A stretch of DNA of 64,000 nucleotides from Desulfobacter postgatei 2ac9 (lineage in GTDB: Bacteria; Desulfobacterota; Desulfobacteria; Desulfobacterales; Desulfobacteraceae), in contig NZ_CM001488.1 of NCBI RefSeq assembly GCF_000233695.2, positions 2,784,279-2,848,278 of the forward strand, in the 5' to 3' direction. Shown here piece after piece: positions 47,199-55,521 of this stretch (position 1 is its first letter; each line of letters starts with the position of its first letter). Under the pieces are notes generated by a model. The model ran no database searches. It had not been told where the DNA came from and saw nothing but the letters and a program-made list of their open reading frames with translations. A program made the position numbers and the translations under genes.

Positions 47199-47218
47199 TT
47201 ATTTTAGGAGAGGCATGT

Positions 47219-47785
47219 ATGCCAAAAGCATGTGATTTAAAAAAGGGCCAGGTGGTGGACATCGGCGGTGAACCGTATCTGGTTAAACATATTGATGTAA
47301 AAACCCCGTCGGCAAGAGGGGCTGTCACCCTTTACAAAGTCAGGTTCAGCAGTATCAAGACCCGCCAGAAATATGAAGAATCATACAAAGGCAATGATAT
47401 GCTTGATGATGTGGGCCTGCAAAGAAAACCTGTCCAGTACCTCTATCCGGACGGGGACCTGCATGTGTTCATGGACAGTGTGGAATATGGTCAGTATCTG
47501 ATTTCCCAAGACAATATTGAAGATGAGCTGGTCTGGCTCACGGACGGCATGGAAGATATTGTGGGCATGTTCATTGACGGCAATCTGGTGGCCATTGAAA
47601 TTCCCGCCTCCCTTGTTTTTGAAATCACACAAACCGCTCCGGGCATGAAAGGGGCCAGCGCGACGGCCCGAACAAAACCTGCCACCCTTTCCAACGGGGT
47701 TGAGATCCAGGTGCCTGAATATCTTGAAATCGGAGAGATGGTCAAGGTCAATACAGAAACCAGAAAATATATCTCCAGAGCTTAA
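47219..47785 (+). CDS. efpL: elongation factor P-like protein EfpL (YeiP)
   Basis: 188 residues with three EF-P domains: KOW-like N-domain, central OB and C-terminal OB ('APGMKGASATARTKPATLSNG', 'IQVPEYLEIGE'). The N-domain loop reads 'KTPSARGAVTLYKVRFS', placing arginine at position 33, the hallmark of YeiP/EfpL. Classical EF-P carries a modifiable lysine at 34 that EpmA uses. EfpL also binds between the P and E sites and relieves ribosome stalling. A ribosome site (TAGGAGAGG) precedes the ATG. The 3' end overlaps the convergent Prune-like gene by four bases. Confidence 0.9.
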   Translation: MPKACDLKKGQVVDIGGEPYLVKHIDVKTPSARGAVTLYKVRFSSIKTRQKYEESYKGNDMLDDVGLQRKPVQYLYPDGDLHVFMDSVEYGQYLISQDNIEDELVWLTDGMEDIVGMFIDGNLVAIEIPASLVFEITQTAPGMKGASATARTKPATLSNGVEIQVPEYLEIGEMVKVNTETRKYISRA

Positions 47786-48891
47786 TACGGTTGCTCAAGG
47801 TTTGAAAAATACCGGTCCAGTATCGGCTCAAGTTTTTTTCTGGACAGGTTGAGGTTTCCCTGGCGGTAAAAATGAACGTCTCCGCAGTTAAAGCCTTGGG
47901 GCGGGGGAATTATTTCCAGGTCAAGGTTCAATGTCAGTATGGCAAAAATGGTTGTGTAAAGAACGGGGGATTTGCAGAACACGGCAATCCCCCTTGAAAA
48001 TTCAGGGGTGCGCTGGGTGTTCATGGTCATTAAAATATCTGCCTGAATTTCGCCGGCATAGCTTTCAATCCCGTTGGCAAGACCATTGTCCCTGATCATC
48101 CATTGTTCAAGGGCCAAAGGCACCGATGCAACGGTGCAGCTTACTTTGTTGAATCGAAATGTCTTACAGTCTCGTCTGAGCAGGTCCCTTGTGCCCATTT
48201 CACTGATGTCTGATTTGGCTGCGCGAATTCCCTGGTAAAAATTGTCTGTTTCCAGGCCGGCGATGGGTTGCAGATGCCTTGCCATCTCATGGTCCCTGGG
48301 GGTTGCCCGTCCGGCTTCGGGGTCAAGGTTGACGGTATCAATCAGAATAGCCCCTAGCAAAAGGGCGGCCAGGCTTCGGGGTATTTCCCCTCTACTGCCG
48401 TGGATCAACTCTTCGCCCACCAGGGTGGCACAGGAACCAACGGGTTCAATCCGGCGCAGGGCATTGGGATACAGCTTTAAGTCTTCATGGTGATCCATGA
48501 TACGCATGACTTTTTCTTTGTATTTTGAAAAACCATTTGTCAACCGGTTATGATCCACCAGGGCAAATTCCCTGACCCGGGACATGAGTCTGTCCAATGG
48601 CTGGATATCGTCCAGGAAAAAAAGGTTTTCCGCATCAACACCTGTCTGGGAGAGTACCCACCGGCTTTCTGTTTTCAGGCGGAAATCATCCCTTTTAATG
48701 GGGATCAAAGGCAATGTCACACAGGGTTTTTGGCCGGTTCTCAGTACCCAGGCCAAACCAATGGCAGAAACCACGGAATCCAGGTCTGCTGCTTCGTTTC
48801 CGAAAACCAGCATATCAATATCGTGGGCTTGGGCCCTGGCGCGGGCATCAGACAAAAACAGGTTGAGCGGGTCTTTTGTTTTATTAGCCAT
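47782..48891 (-). CDS. DHH/DHHA2 phosphoesterase, Prune/PPX1-like
   Basis: 369 residues. The DHH domain starts with 'MLVFGNEAADLDSVVSAIGLAW', the version found in Prune/PPX1 exopolyphosphatases, in place of the HxD of inorganic pyrophosphatases. The further metal motifs are 'FALVDHNRLT' and 'RIMDHHEDLK'. The C-terminal DHHA2 domain spans about 220-369. Prune/PPX1 enzymes are best known from eukaryotes and cleave short polyphosphates and related phosphate esters. The bacterial role is inferred. Its start overlaps the end of the dihydrolipoyl dehydrogenase gene by eight bases, so it is translated as the second gene of that operon. Confidence 0.8.
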   Translation of the reverse strand: MANKTKDPLNLFLSDARARAQAHDIDMLVFGNEAADLDSVVSAIGLAWVLRTGQKPCVTLPLIPIKRDDFRLKTESRWVLSQTGVDAENLFFLDDIQPLDRLMSRVREFALVDHNRLTNGFSKYKEKVMRIMDHHEDLKLYPNALRRIEPVGSCATLVGEELIHGSRGEIPRSLAALLLGAILIDTVNLDPEAGRATPRDHEMARHLQPIAGLETDNFYQGIRAAKSDISEMGTRDLLRRDCKTFRFNKVSCTVASVPLALEQWMIRDNGLANGIESYAGEIQADILMTMNTQRTPEFSRGIAVFCKSPVLYTTIFAILTLNLDLEIIPPPQGFNCGDVHFYRQGNLNLSRKKLEPILDRYFSNLEQPY

Positions 48892-50302
48892 GGGGCTTGC
48901 CCTTTATTCTTTGCAGGATTGGCATGGAGACAGGATCGGTGATTTGTGTAGCGATCTGGAGAAAAGCATCCAAAAGCGCCTCTTCAGGCACGGGGTGATA
49001 AAAGGGCATGCCCAGAATTTCTTTGATTGTCAGATTCGCTCCCATGGCCAGGGCTAGAAGATGGGCCATATGCTCGCCGGCCGGCGCCATGAGCTCTGCA
49101 CCCAGCAGCCGCCCCTTTTGGGGTTCGGCGTAAATTCTGGCCCGCCCGGCAGCTTTGCCGAGCATCATTCTGGCCCTTCCAAGTTCTTCCCAGGAGGCCT
49201 CGCCCACCACATAATCAATGCCTTTTTCCGTCAGGGCTTTGTGGGAGAGGCCTGCAATGGCAATATCCGGTGAAGAAAAGGTGATTTGCAGCGGTATTCG
49301 TTTTTTAAACCGGGCCATGGTACCGGCACAGGCGTTGTATCCTGCAATGGTGCCGTCATCGGCGGCTTCATGGAGAACGGGTTTAAGCCCGTTCACATCC
49401 CCGGCCAAAAACACGGGCAGGTCTCCTACCTGCAAGGTTTCAGGATTAAAGACCGGCATCCCTTTGGCATCCAGGTCAACCTTTAAGTTTTTAAGGTTTA
49501 AATCTTGAAGCCCGGGCCGTCGGCCCGTGGCAATAAGCACCCGGTCCACAGACCAGCGTTTACTGCCGCATCCCACTTCAAGACCGGTTGGGGTTTTGCC
49601 CAGAATTTGCGCGGTGCCCAGCTCAATGTGCATCTCCTTGGAAAAATGATCAAAGGCATATTCGGCAAGTTTGGGGTCGGTCAGGCCCCCTGCGGTTTTA
49701 CGGCGGCTGATAACTGTCACCCGGACCCCTAATCGGTGCAGGGCCTGGCCCAGCTCAATGCCGACGGCACCCAACCCAAACACGGCCATGGTTTTGGGCA
49801 GGGTTTCCAGTTCAAAGAACTGGTCCGTGTCGATTATAAATTCTTTAAACGGCAGCCAGGAATCAGGTATAAAGGGCTTTGAGCCGGTGGCGATGATAAT
49901 GCTTTTGGCACGGATGGTTTCATCTCCTAAATCCAGGGTATTGGGGTCCAGAAATTCGGCCCTTTTCCGGATCACCTTATCCATGAACCCGGACATCTCC
50001 TGGATCACGCCGCCTGAGAATTCATCCCGCATGGACCGGACCCGCGCCATGATCCTTTGATGATCCGGGATCAGGCCTTTGGCGCCGTCAATGCCGTATT
50101 CATCAAAAAAACTGCATTTGTGAAAGTCATCGGCCACCGCAATCAGCGCCTTGGATGGCATGCAGCCCACCCTTGCACAGGTGGTGCCCAGGGGGCCGTC
50201 ATCAATGAGCACATAGTTATCCGTGTGTTTGACCACCTCTTCCTGGGCTGTCAGTCCGGCTGTGCCTGCCCCGATAATCGCCACATCGTATTCTTTTGAC
50301 AT
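48884..50302 (-). CDS. dihydrolipoyl dehydrogenase-like disulfide oxidoreductase
   Basis: 472 residues with the class I pyridine-nucleotide disulfide oxidoreductase layout: FAD motif 'VAIIGAGTAGLTAQ', redox pair C42/C47 ('GTTCARVGCMPSKAL'), NAD motif 'MAVFGLGAVGIELGQAL', second FAD motif 'PVFLAGDV', and a dimer domain whose 'FYHPVPEEAL' supplies the active-site His-Glu. Family sense: reoxidises dihydrolipoamide with NAD. No 2-oxoacid dehydrogenase or glycine-cleavage genes are nearby, so it may serve a complex encoded elsewhere or another dithiol. It is divergent from the gamma carbonic anhydrase gene. Confidence 0.85.
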   Translation of the reverse strand: MSKEYDVAIIGAGTAGLTAQEEVVKHTDNYVLIDDGPLGTTCARVGCMPSKALIAVADDFHKCSFFDEYGIDGAKGLIPDHQRIMARVRSMRDEFSGGVIQEMSGFMDKVIRKRAEFLDPNTLDLGDETIRAKSIIIATGSKPFIPDSWLPFKEFIIDTDQFFELETLPKTMAVFGLGAVGIELGQALHRLGVRVTVISRRKTAGGLTDPKLAEYAFDHFSKEMHIELGTAQILGKTPTGLEVGCGSKRWSVDRVLIATGRRPGLQDLNLKNLKVDLDAKGMPVFNPETLQVGDLPVFLAGDVNGLKPVLHEAADDGTIAGYNACAGTMARFKKRIPLQITFSSPDIAIAGLSHKALTEKGIDYVVGEASWEELGRARMMLGKAAGRARIYAEPQKGRLLGAELMAPAGEHMAHLLALAMGANLTIKEILGMPFYHPVPEEALLDAFLQIATQITDPVSMPILQRIKGKPHG

Positions 50303-50415
50303 AATTTTTCCTTTTCTGGGTTGTACTTTTGAAACGGCAGGTATTAAATTAGCAAATTTAGAATATAAACTTTGAACAGAACAAATTCAATAAAATGATG
50401 ATAAGGAGAGAGAGA

Positions 50416-50955
50416 ATGACTTTATACGTATTCAAAAATATCCAGCCTAAAATTGATGATTCCGTATTTATTGCGCCAACGGCTCAAATTATTGGTGATG
50501 TAAATATCGGCCGGGACTCTTCGGTCTGGTTTCAAACGGTTGTCCGGGGGGATACCGCCACCATCACCATCGGTGAACGAACAAATATCCAGGATCTTTC
50601 CATGTGCCATGCGGATGCGGGGATCCCTTTAACGATCGGTAACGGTGTTACCGTTGGGCATCAGTGCTGTCTCCATGGCTGCACCATTGAAGACGACTGC
50701 CTGATCGGTATGGGTGCCACGGTGATGAATCAGGCGGTTATCGGCACCGGATCTGTTGTCGCCGCAGGTGCGGTGGTGCTGGAAAAAACTATTATTCCGC
50801 CATATTCCCTTGTCATCGGATCCCCGGGAAAGGTGAAAAAGACCTATGAAAACAAAGAAGAAATTAAACAGATGATGAAAAATTCCTCCAACCATTATGC
50901 CGGAAACGCCAAAACCTTTGCCGACAAAGATCTCTTTTATGAAATCAAACAATGA
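50416..50955 (+). CDS. gamma-class carbonic anhydrase-like hexapeptide protein
   Basis: 179 residues from the ATG at 50416, set by AAGGAG seven bases upstream. Left-handed beta-helix hexapeptide repeats run from about residue 15 to 140 ('APTAQIIGDVNIGRDSSVWF', 'VTVGHQCCLHGCTIEDDCLIGM'). The metal His ligands are in 'DLSMCHADAG' and 'VTVGHQCCLHG', as in YrdA/CaiE-type members. Such proteins bind zinc or iron and may hydrate CO2, although many have weak or unknown activity. A strong terminator follows, so it is a single-gene transcript. Confidence 0.82.
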   Translation: MTLYVFKNIQPKIDDSVFIAPTAQIIGDVNIGRDSSVWFQTVVRGDTATITIGERTNIQDLSMCHADAGIPLTIGNGVTVGHQCCLHGCTIEDDCLIGMGATVMNQAVIGTGSVVAAGAVVLEKTIIPPYSLVIGSPGKVKKTYENKEEIKQMMKNSSNHYAGNAKTFADKDLFYEIKQ

Positions 50956-50965
50956 TATAGGCCTG

Positions 50966-51002
50966 GGCCGTACCTGAGCGTTTTTCAGGTACGGCCTTTT
51001 TT
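50966..51002 (+). terminator. intrinsic terminator after the gamma carbonic anhydrase gene
   Basis: GGCCGTACCTGA pairs perfectly with TCAGGTACGGCC (12 bp) across a short T-rich loop and is followed by a T6 run. It begins 10 bases after the stop codon. It may also serve the convergent thioesterase gene, whose stop is three bases beyond. Confidence 0.93.
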
Positions 51003-51004
51003 CA

Positions 51005-51433
51005 TTAATCTGTCTTGGGTGGAATTATCATCAGGGTGGCGCTGCTTTTTGAAATATATTTTCCTGTGTCATCTTTGACTGTGCAGTCCACAAAAACAAG
51101 GGTCCTGCCCCGTTTGAACACCGTGGCTTCAGCAGTCAGGCGGCCCTGGGACGCCATGGAAAGAAAGTTGTTTTTCAATTCTATGGTTGTCAGATTTTCG
51201 CCTGGTGCCATGGTACTCATCACCGCATGGGCCGCTGCTTCACTGGACAGGGCAATGCCTAAACCGCCCTGCATGATCCCGGCACCCTGGAGAAATTCGG
51301 GGCGTATTTTCATGCTGAACCGGGCATATCCTTTTTCAACCGTCTCGGCCTTGATCTGTAAAAAATCCAGAAAAGGGTTGTTGACCGGCTCTCCTGCCGT
51401 CAGCTGTTTCAGGTATAGGGGGTAGTCAAACAT
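51005..51433 (-). CDS. PaaI-family hotdog thioesterase
   Basis: 142 residues with a hotdog fold of the PaaI/YdiI type. 'IMQGGLGIALSSEAAAHAVMS' covers the active-site helix (in place of the usual 'HGG' it has 'QGG'), followed by 'LTTIELKNNFLSMASQGRLTAEATVFKRGRTLVFVDCTV'. These enzymes release CoA from aryl- or acyl-CoA. The His-to-Gln change in the first motif may affect activity or substrate choice. Transcribed alone. Confidence 0.75.
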   Translation of the reverse strand: MFDYPLYLKQLTAGEPVNNPFLDFLQIKAETVEKGYARFSMKIRPEFLQGAGIMQGGLGIALSSEAAAHAVMSTMAPGENLTTIELKNNFLSMASQGRLTAEATVFKRGRTLVFVDCTVKDDTGKYISKSSATLMIIPPKTD

Positions 51434-51568
51434 ATTGAGTTTCCTTTTGTTTATTTAGAAGTTGGCTGGGCATTGTAGAGAAAAATGCATACTTTTTAAA
51501 TACATTTATTGACCCGGCAAAAAATTACGATCTTGTACTTGCGGTTTTTTTTAGTTTAAGGAGGCGTT

Positions 51569-52848
51569 ATGCATACGCTATTAATTGTTGTCTTTGTTTT
51601 GGCCTATTCTGCCATCGCCTTTGAGCATCCGCTCAGGGTAAGCAAGTCAGCCTCCGCCCTGCTGGGCGCGGGCATCATGTGGACGATTTACGCTGTTGCC
51701 ACAGGAAATCACCATCTGGTGACAGAACAGCTCAATGAGAATCTTGCAGCCACAGCCCAGATTATCTTTTTTCTGCTTGGTGCCATGACCATTGTTGAGC
51801 TGGTGGATGCCCATGACGGATTTGAGGTGATTACCTCCCGGATTACCACCACCAGTCAGAGTGTTCTGATTGTACTCATCGGGATTGTCACCTTTTTTCT
51901 TTCCGCCATGCTGGACAACCTGACCACCACCATTGTCATGGTATCATTGACCAAAAAACTATTGGATAATCACGAGGACCGCCTGATTTTTGCAGGAATT
52001 ATTGTTATTGCCGCCAACGCAGGTGGGGCCTGGTCTCCCATTGGTGATGTTACCACGACCATGCTGTGGATCGGGGGCCAGATCTCTTCATTAGGGATCA
52101 TCAAATCGGTATTCTTGGCGTCCGTCGCAAATCTTGCTATTCCCCTGATTGTCGTCAGCTTTATGCTCAAAGGCAAGTCTGTGGGGAAAAAGCAGAAAAG
52201 AATGGCTCCGGGACAACCACAAAGTTCCAACGGGACCTGGTGTTCGCTGTCGGCTTAGGAGCACTGGTCATGGTGCCGGTGTTCAAGGAGATAACCCATT
52301 TGCCGCCGTTTATGGGAATCCTGACCGGTCTTGGCGTTCTCTGGCTGGTGGCAGAGCTTGTCCACAAGGAGAAACCCGACGAAGAAAAGCAGCATCTGAC
52401 CATAGTGCATGCCCTGGCCAAAATAGATATGGCATCCATTCTCTTTTTTGTCGGTATTCTGCTGGCTGTGGCAATCCTGGAAAATACCCATATTCTGACG
52501 GCACTGGCAACCTGGCTCAACAAGACCATTGGTCAACAAAGCATTATCGTTGCGTTTATCGGTGTCATCAGTGCAATCATTGACAATGTGCCTCTGGTGG
52601 CCGCATCTATGGGGATGTATGATATGCATCAATTTCCCATGGATAATTTCCTGTGGACCTTCCTGGCCTTCTGTGCAGGAACCGGCGGCTCTCTGCTGAT
52701 CATTGGTTCGGCGGCAGGCGTTGCTGCCATGGGCCTGGAGAAAATTAACTTTTTCTGGTATGTGAAAAAAATCAGCCAGCTGGCAATGCTTGGCTATATT
52801 GCAGGCATCTTGGTATTCCTGATCCAGTTCAAACTGCTCCATGGCTGA
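51569..52848 (+). pseudogene. nhaD: NhaD-type Na+/H+ antiporter gene with a one-base frameshift
   Basis: Two overlapping frames give one polytopic antiporter of about 425 residues. The first frame (51569-about 52200) covers the N-terminal half, including 'AMLDNLTTTIVMVSL' and 'IIVIAANAGGAWSPIGDVTTTMLW', both NhaD/ArsB signatures. One base is lost in the purine run around 52180-52200 (GTGGGGAAAAAGCAG...). The second frame continues with 'LVFAVGLGALVMVPVFKEIT' and 'IDNVPLVAASMGMY' to 52848. Restoring one base in the cytoplasmic loop gives a full-length protein. NhaD exports sodium in exchange for protons. As with rsmD, an assembly error is a serious alternative to a real lesion. Confidence 0.85.
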
Positions 52849-52858
52849 TGAATCAATT

Positions 52859-54904
52859 TTAATATTTCAGTTTTGAGTATAAAGTCTTTTTAGAGACGTT
52901 GATCGCGTCATTTAAAGTGTGAATACCTTTTTTAGCAAGAAGCGGAATAAGCTTAAGAAAGATCCCGGCCGTTGCCGAGGCATCGCCGATAGCTGTGTGG
53001 CGTCCCACAATATCAACGCCGGCAAAACTCGCGATAGCCGCCATATTATGTTTTTCGTGCATAGGATAAACTATTAGGGCAAGCAGGAGGGTGTCTAAAA
53101 CCGGGTTGTCAAACTTTATTCCGGTTTGGGCCTCTTTCATAGAAAACATCTTCATATCGAATGCCGCATTATGCGCCACCAAAACCGTATCTTTGGAAAA
53201 TTTATAAAAAAGCGGCAAAATTTCTTTTATATCGGGCTTTCCCTTAACCATCTCATCATTTATGCCGTGAAATTTTTCAGATTCGAGCGGAATGTTCATT
53301 TTCGGGTCTATAAGCTGGTCGAATTTTTCTCCGCATAAAATCCTGCCGTTTACGATTCTGACCCCGCCTATCGAAATTATTTCGTCATTTCTGGTATCTA
53401 GACCGGTCGTTTCCGTATCGAAAACCGTATACACGATATCTTTTAAACGCATATCATTTAATTTGGAATCGGTTTTCCGCTTTGTAAAAAGATCGAAATC
53501 GAAAAAATCCGGCCGCTCGTAGGCCTCTCGCTCAATCACGATGTTGCGCACACCCTCCGGCTCTTTCATCTCTGCAAGCGGTATCAGAATTTTTAGCCCT
53601 TTTTCGCTCTTTTCATTAAAACTTAAACTGATTTGCGCCTCATGATAGTTCACAAAATCTTTCAGCGTTAAAAAAAAATTATCATCTTTAAAAATATCCA
53701 AATTTTTCTCGGCATCCGGAATATGAAAAAAAATTGCCAGAAAATTTGCCTCTTTAAAAAGCTTGCAGTTAAACGTTTTTTTAAAAGTCTTATTTTTGAA
53801 AATCGTCAAAATAGATAAAAAAGCATTAATAAAAGAGTAAGTTTCGATCCTTATCCAGTTTATATGAGCCGGGAACTCGGGCTTTAGGGATATGTTAAGC
53901 TTTTCTCCGGCTCTTTTCTGGATAGTAGTTATGATGTCCCTGTCTGAAACCACCAGAAACGGCAGACGCTCTTTTATCTTCTCGATATAGTCTTGTTCGG
54001 ATTTTTTTAAATTTTCTTCGATGGCGGCGATCTCCGGTGTTGTCATGTTCTCTTTTTTTATCTTATCGAGATAAGTAAGAATCTTGTTTGCGGTGGATTT
54101 GAAGATGTTGTCAATTTTTGCGTAAAGCTCAAAGTCTTTTCCTATGTTATAAAAAACGACCATAAAGCCGGCAAAATTGTCACGCCGATCCGTTATCGGC
54201 GAGATGTCCGCCTGTATCAAAACATTGCCGGGGCTTAAGGTTATGAAAGAAGACGATGCCGCTGCATGATTCTTAAGTTTTTTCACGTTTATTTCATAAA
54301 GCGCATTTGTTATTATATCTCTATCGATAATATCAAAAATAGATCTGCCGATTCCGATAATATGGTTTTGAGCCTCTAAGATTTTGGCTTTTTTGTTGAA
54401 AAGATTTATCTCTCCTTCGGTGTTGCAGGCGATTATGCCTTGCGGGAGCTCGTCAAAAAATAATGCGAGCATATTTTTTTCTATTTCGAGTTCGGCTCTT
54501 TTTCTGTTTATCTCTTCTTTTATATTTTTCTGCAGCGTTTCGTAATGATCCGCAAAAAGGTTTATGGCTTTTGAGATCGCTAAAATTTCGTTTCCGGCTT
54601 CGATATTGATCCGGTGGGAAGAATTAACCGTCAAAATTACGGATATTTCATCAGGGATTTTTGTCAAAGGAATAAAAAAATTATTCAAAAAAGCATAGAT
54701 CGTGAAGCCGATGAGCTCAAAAAATAAAATGAAGCTGATAAAAAAGTAGACCCCATTTTCTTTGATGATTTTAAATAAAAAGTCCTGGCTTGAGGAGGGG
54801 AGCCTGCACCAGAAAATCGCCATGATAGATAAAAAGAAAATGAATGTGAGCAGAAGCGAGATTCCTGTAAACCATAAAAATTTATTTTTTTTGTTTAACG
54901 GCAT
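52859..54904 (-). CDS. membrane sensor with degenerate kinase core fused to a DEDDh 3'-5' exonuclease
   Basis: 681 residues. Two transmembrane helices (about 9-31 and 50-71) with almost no periplasmic loop are followed by a HAMP-like linker, a PAS domain (about 145-255, 'LPQGIIACNTEGEINLFNKKA') and a helical segment that lacks the H-box. A region at about 350-460 resembles a worn HATPase domain ('WIRIETYSFINAFLSIL') without clear G-boxes. Residues about 490-660 are a DnaQ-like DEDDh exonuclease: 'VFDTETTGLDTRNDEI' (D496, E498), 'VLVAHNAAFDMKMF' and 'GRHTAIGDASATA'. The exonuclease motifs look complete. Codon use is visibly more AT-rich than in its neighbours, suggesting transfer. It is convergent with nhaD and upstream of the Wadjet block. 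Confidence 0.82.
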   Translation of the reverse strand: MPLNKKNKFLWFTGISLLLTFIFFLSIMAIFWCRLPSSSQDFLFKIIKENGVYFFISFILFFELIGFTIYAFLNNFFIPLTKIPDEISVILTVNSSHRINIEAGNEILAISKAINLFADHYETLQKNIKEEINRKRAELEIEKNMLALFFDELPQGIIACNTEGEINLFNKKAKILEAQNHIIGIGRSIFDIIDRDIITNALYEINVKKLKNHAAASSSFITLSPGNVLIQADISPITDRRDNFAGFMVVFYNIGKDFELYAKIDNIFKSTANKILTYLDKIKKENMTTPEIAAIEENLKKSEQDYIEKIKERLPFLVVSDRDIITTIQKRAGEKLNISLKPEFPAHINWIRIETYSFINAFLSILTIFKNKTFKKTFNCKLFKEANFLAIFFHIPDAEKNLDIFKDDNFFLTLKDFVNYHEAQISLSFNEKSEKGLKILIPLAEMKEPEGVRNIVIEREAYERPDFFDFDLFTKRKTDSKLNDMRLKDIVYTVFDTETTGLDTRNDEIISIGGVRIVNGRILCGEKFDQLIDPKMNIPLESEKFHGINDEMVKGKPDIKEILPLFYKFSKDTVLVAHNAAFDMKMFSMKEAQTGIKFDNPVLDTLLLALIVYPMHEKHNMAAIASFAGVDIVGRHTAIGDASATAGIFLKLIPLLAKKGIHTLNDAINVSKKTLYSKLKY

Positions 54905-55045
54905 TTTTTTATGTTCAAATTTTTATGACGTTTAAAAAAAACTTCACCTTGATGGGGTTCCTTCCCCTTAGTCCTCCCCCCATACAGGAAGGGAACGTGC
55001 CGAAAAGATGTTACGTTCGGCAATCATCATTTATTTTAACATACT

Positions 55046-55486
55046 CTATCGATAACTCGAACGTATAAATCGAATCATCCTTTTTTTTGCGCCATAGTGC
55101 CGGTATGTATCCATAAGTCCGTATGCCCCTTTCTGAAGTTGAGCTTTGGGCATCAAGCCATAGACGTCAATATCCGACGTATGAAATTTTGATTGCGAAC
55201 AGAATTTACACTCTTCACTGTACTTTCCTGATTTTCCGTTACAAATTTCATATAGGTGAATTTGGCGTTTGAAAAAGGTGTTTCGGATGAGATCAGCACC
55301 AGCCATCAACGCGAACACATCTTTATCTTCGGTCAATGCCAGGTGGCGATAGATCTTGTTTTCAGGGTGTTGGCCATCGCATCTAACCTGCTGTAAGCGT
55401 AAAATCGTTTGAGTAAACAAAGTCATTTCTGATAAAAGAGGTTCCAGGGGCAAGTGAGTGCCTGGAGGCGGGGAAAAATAAAGCAA
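55046..55486 (-). pseudogene. bioB: biotin synthase N-terminal remnant
   Basis: From about 55426 the frame matches the N-terminus of BioB-type radical SAM enzymes ('DVFALMAGADLIRNTFFKRQ', 'IHLYEICNGKSGKYSEECKF'). It stops being recognisable after about 90 residues ('DIDVYGLMPKAQLQKG') and ends at a TAA at 55046. Two signs of decay are visible. The protein is about a third of normal length. The first cysteine of the CxxxCxxC cluster motif has become tyrosine (codon 55220-55222; 'KYSEECKFCSQS'). It lies on the minus strand directly before jetA, so the promoter region of the Wadjet operon overlaps its start. The recognition is from memory of the family motif. Confidence 0.7.
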
Positions 55487-55521
55487 AAATGCACAAATCG
55501 TGACAAAACAGGAAACGCAGA

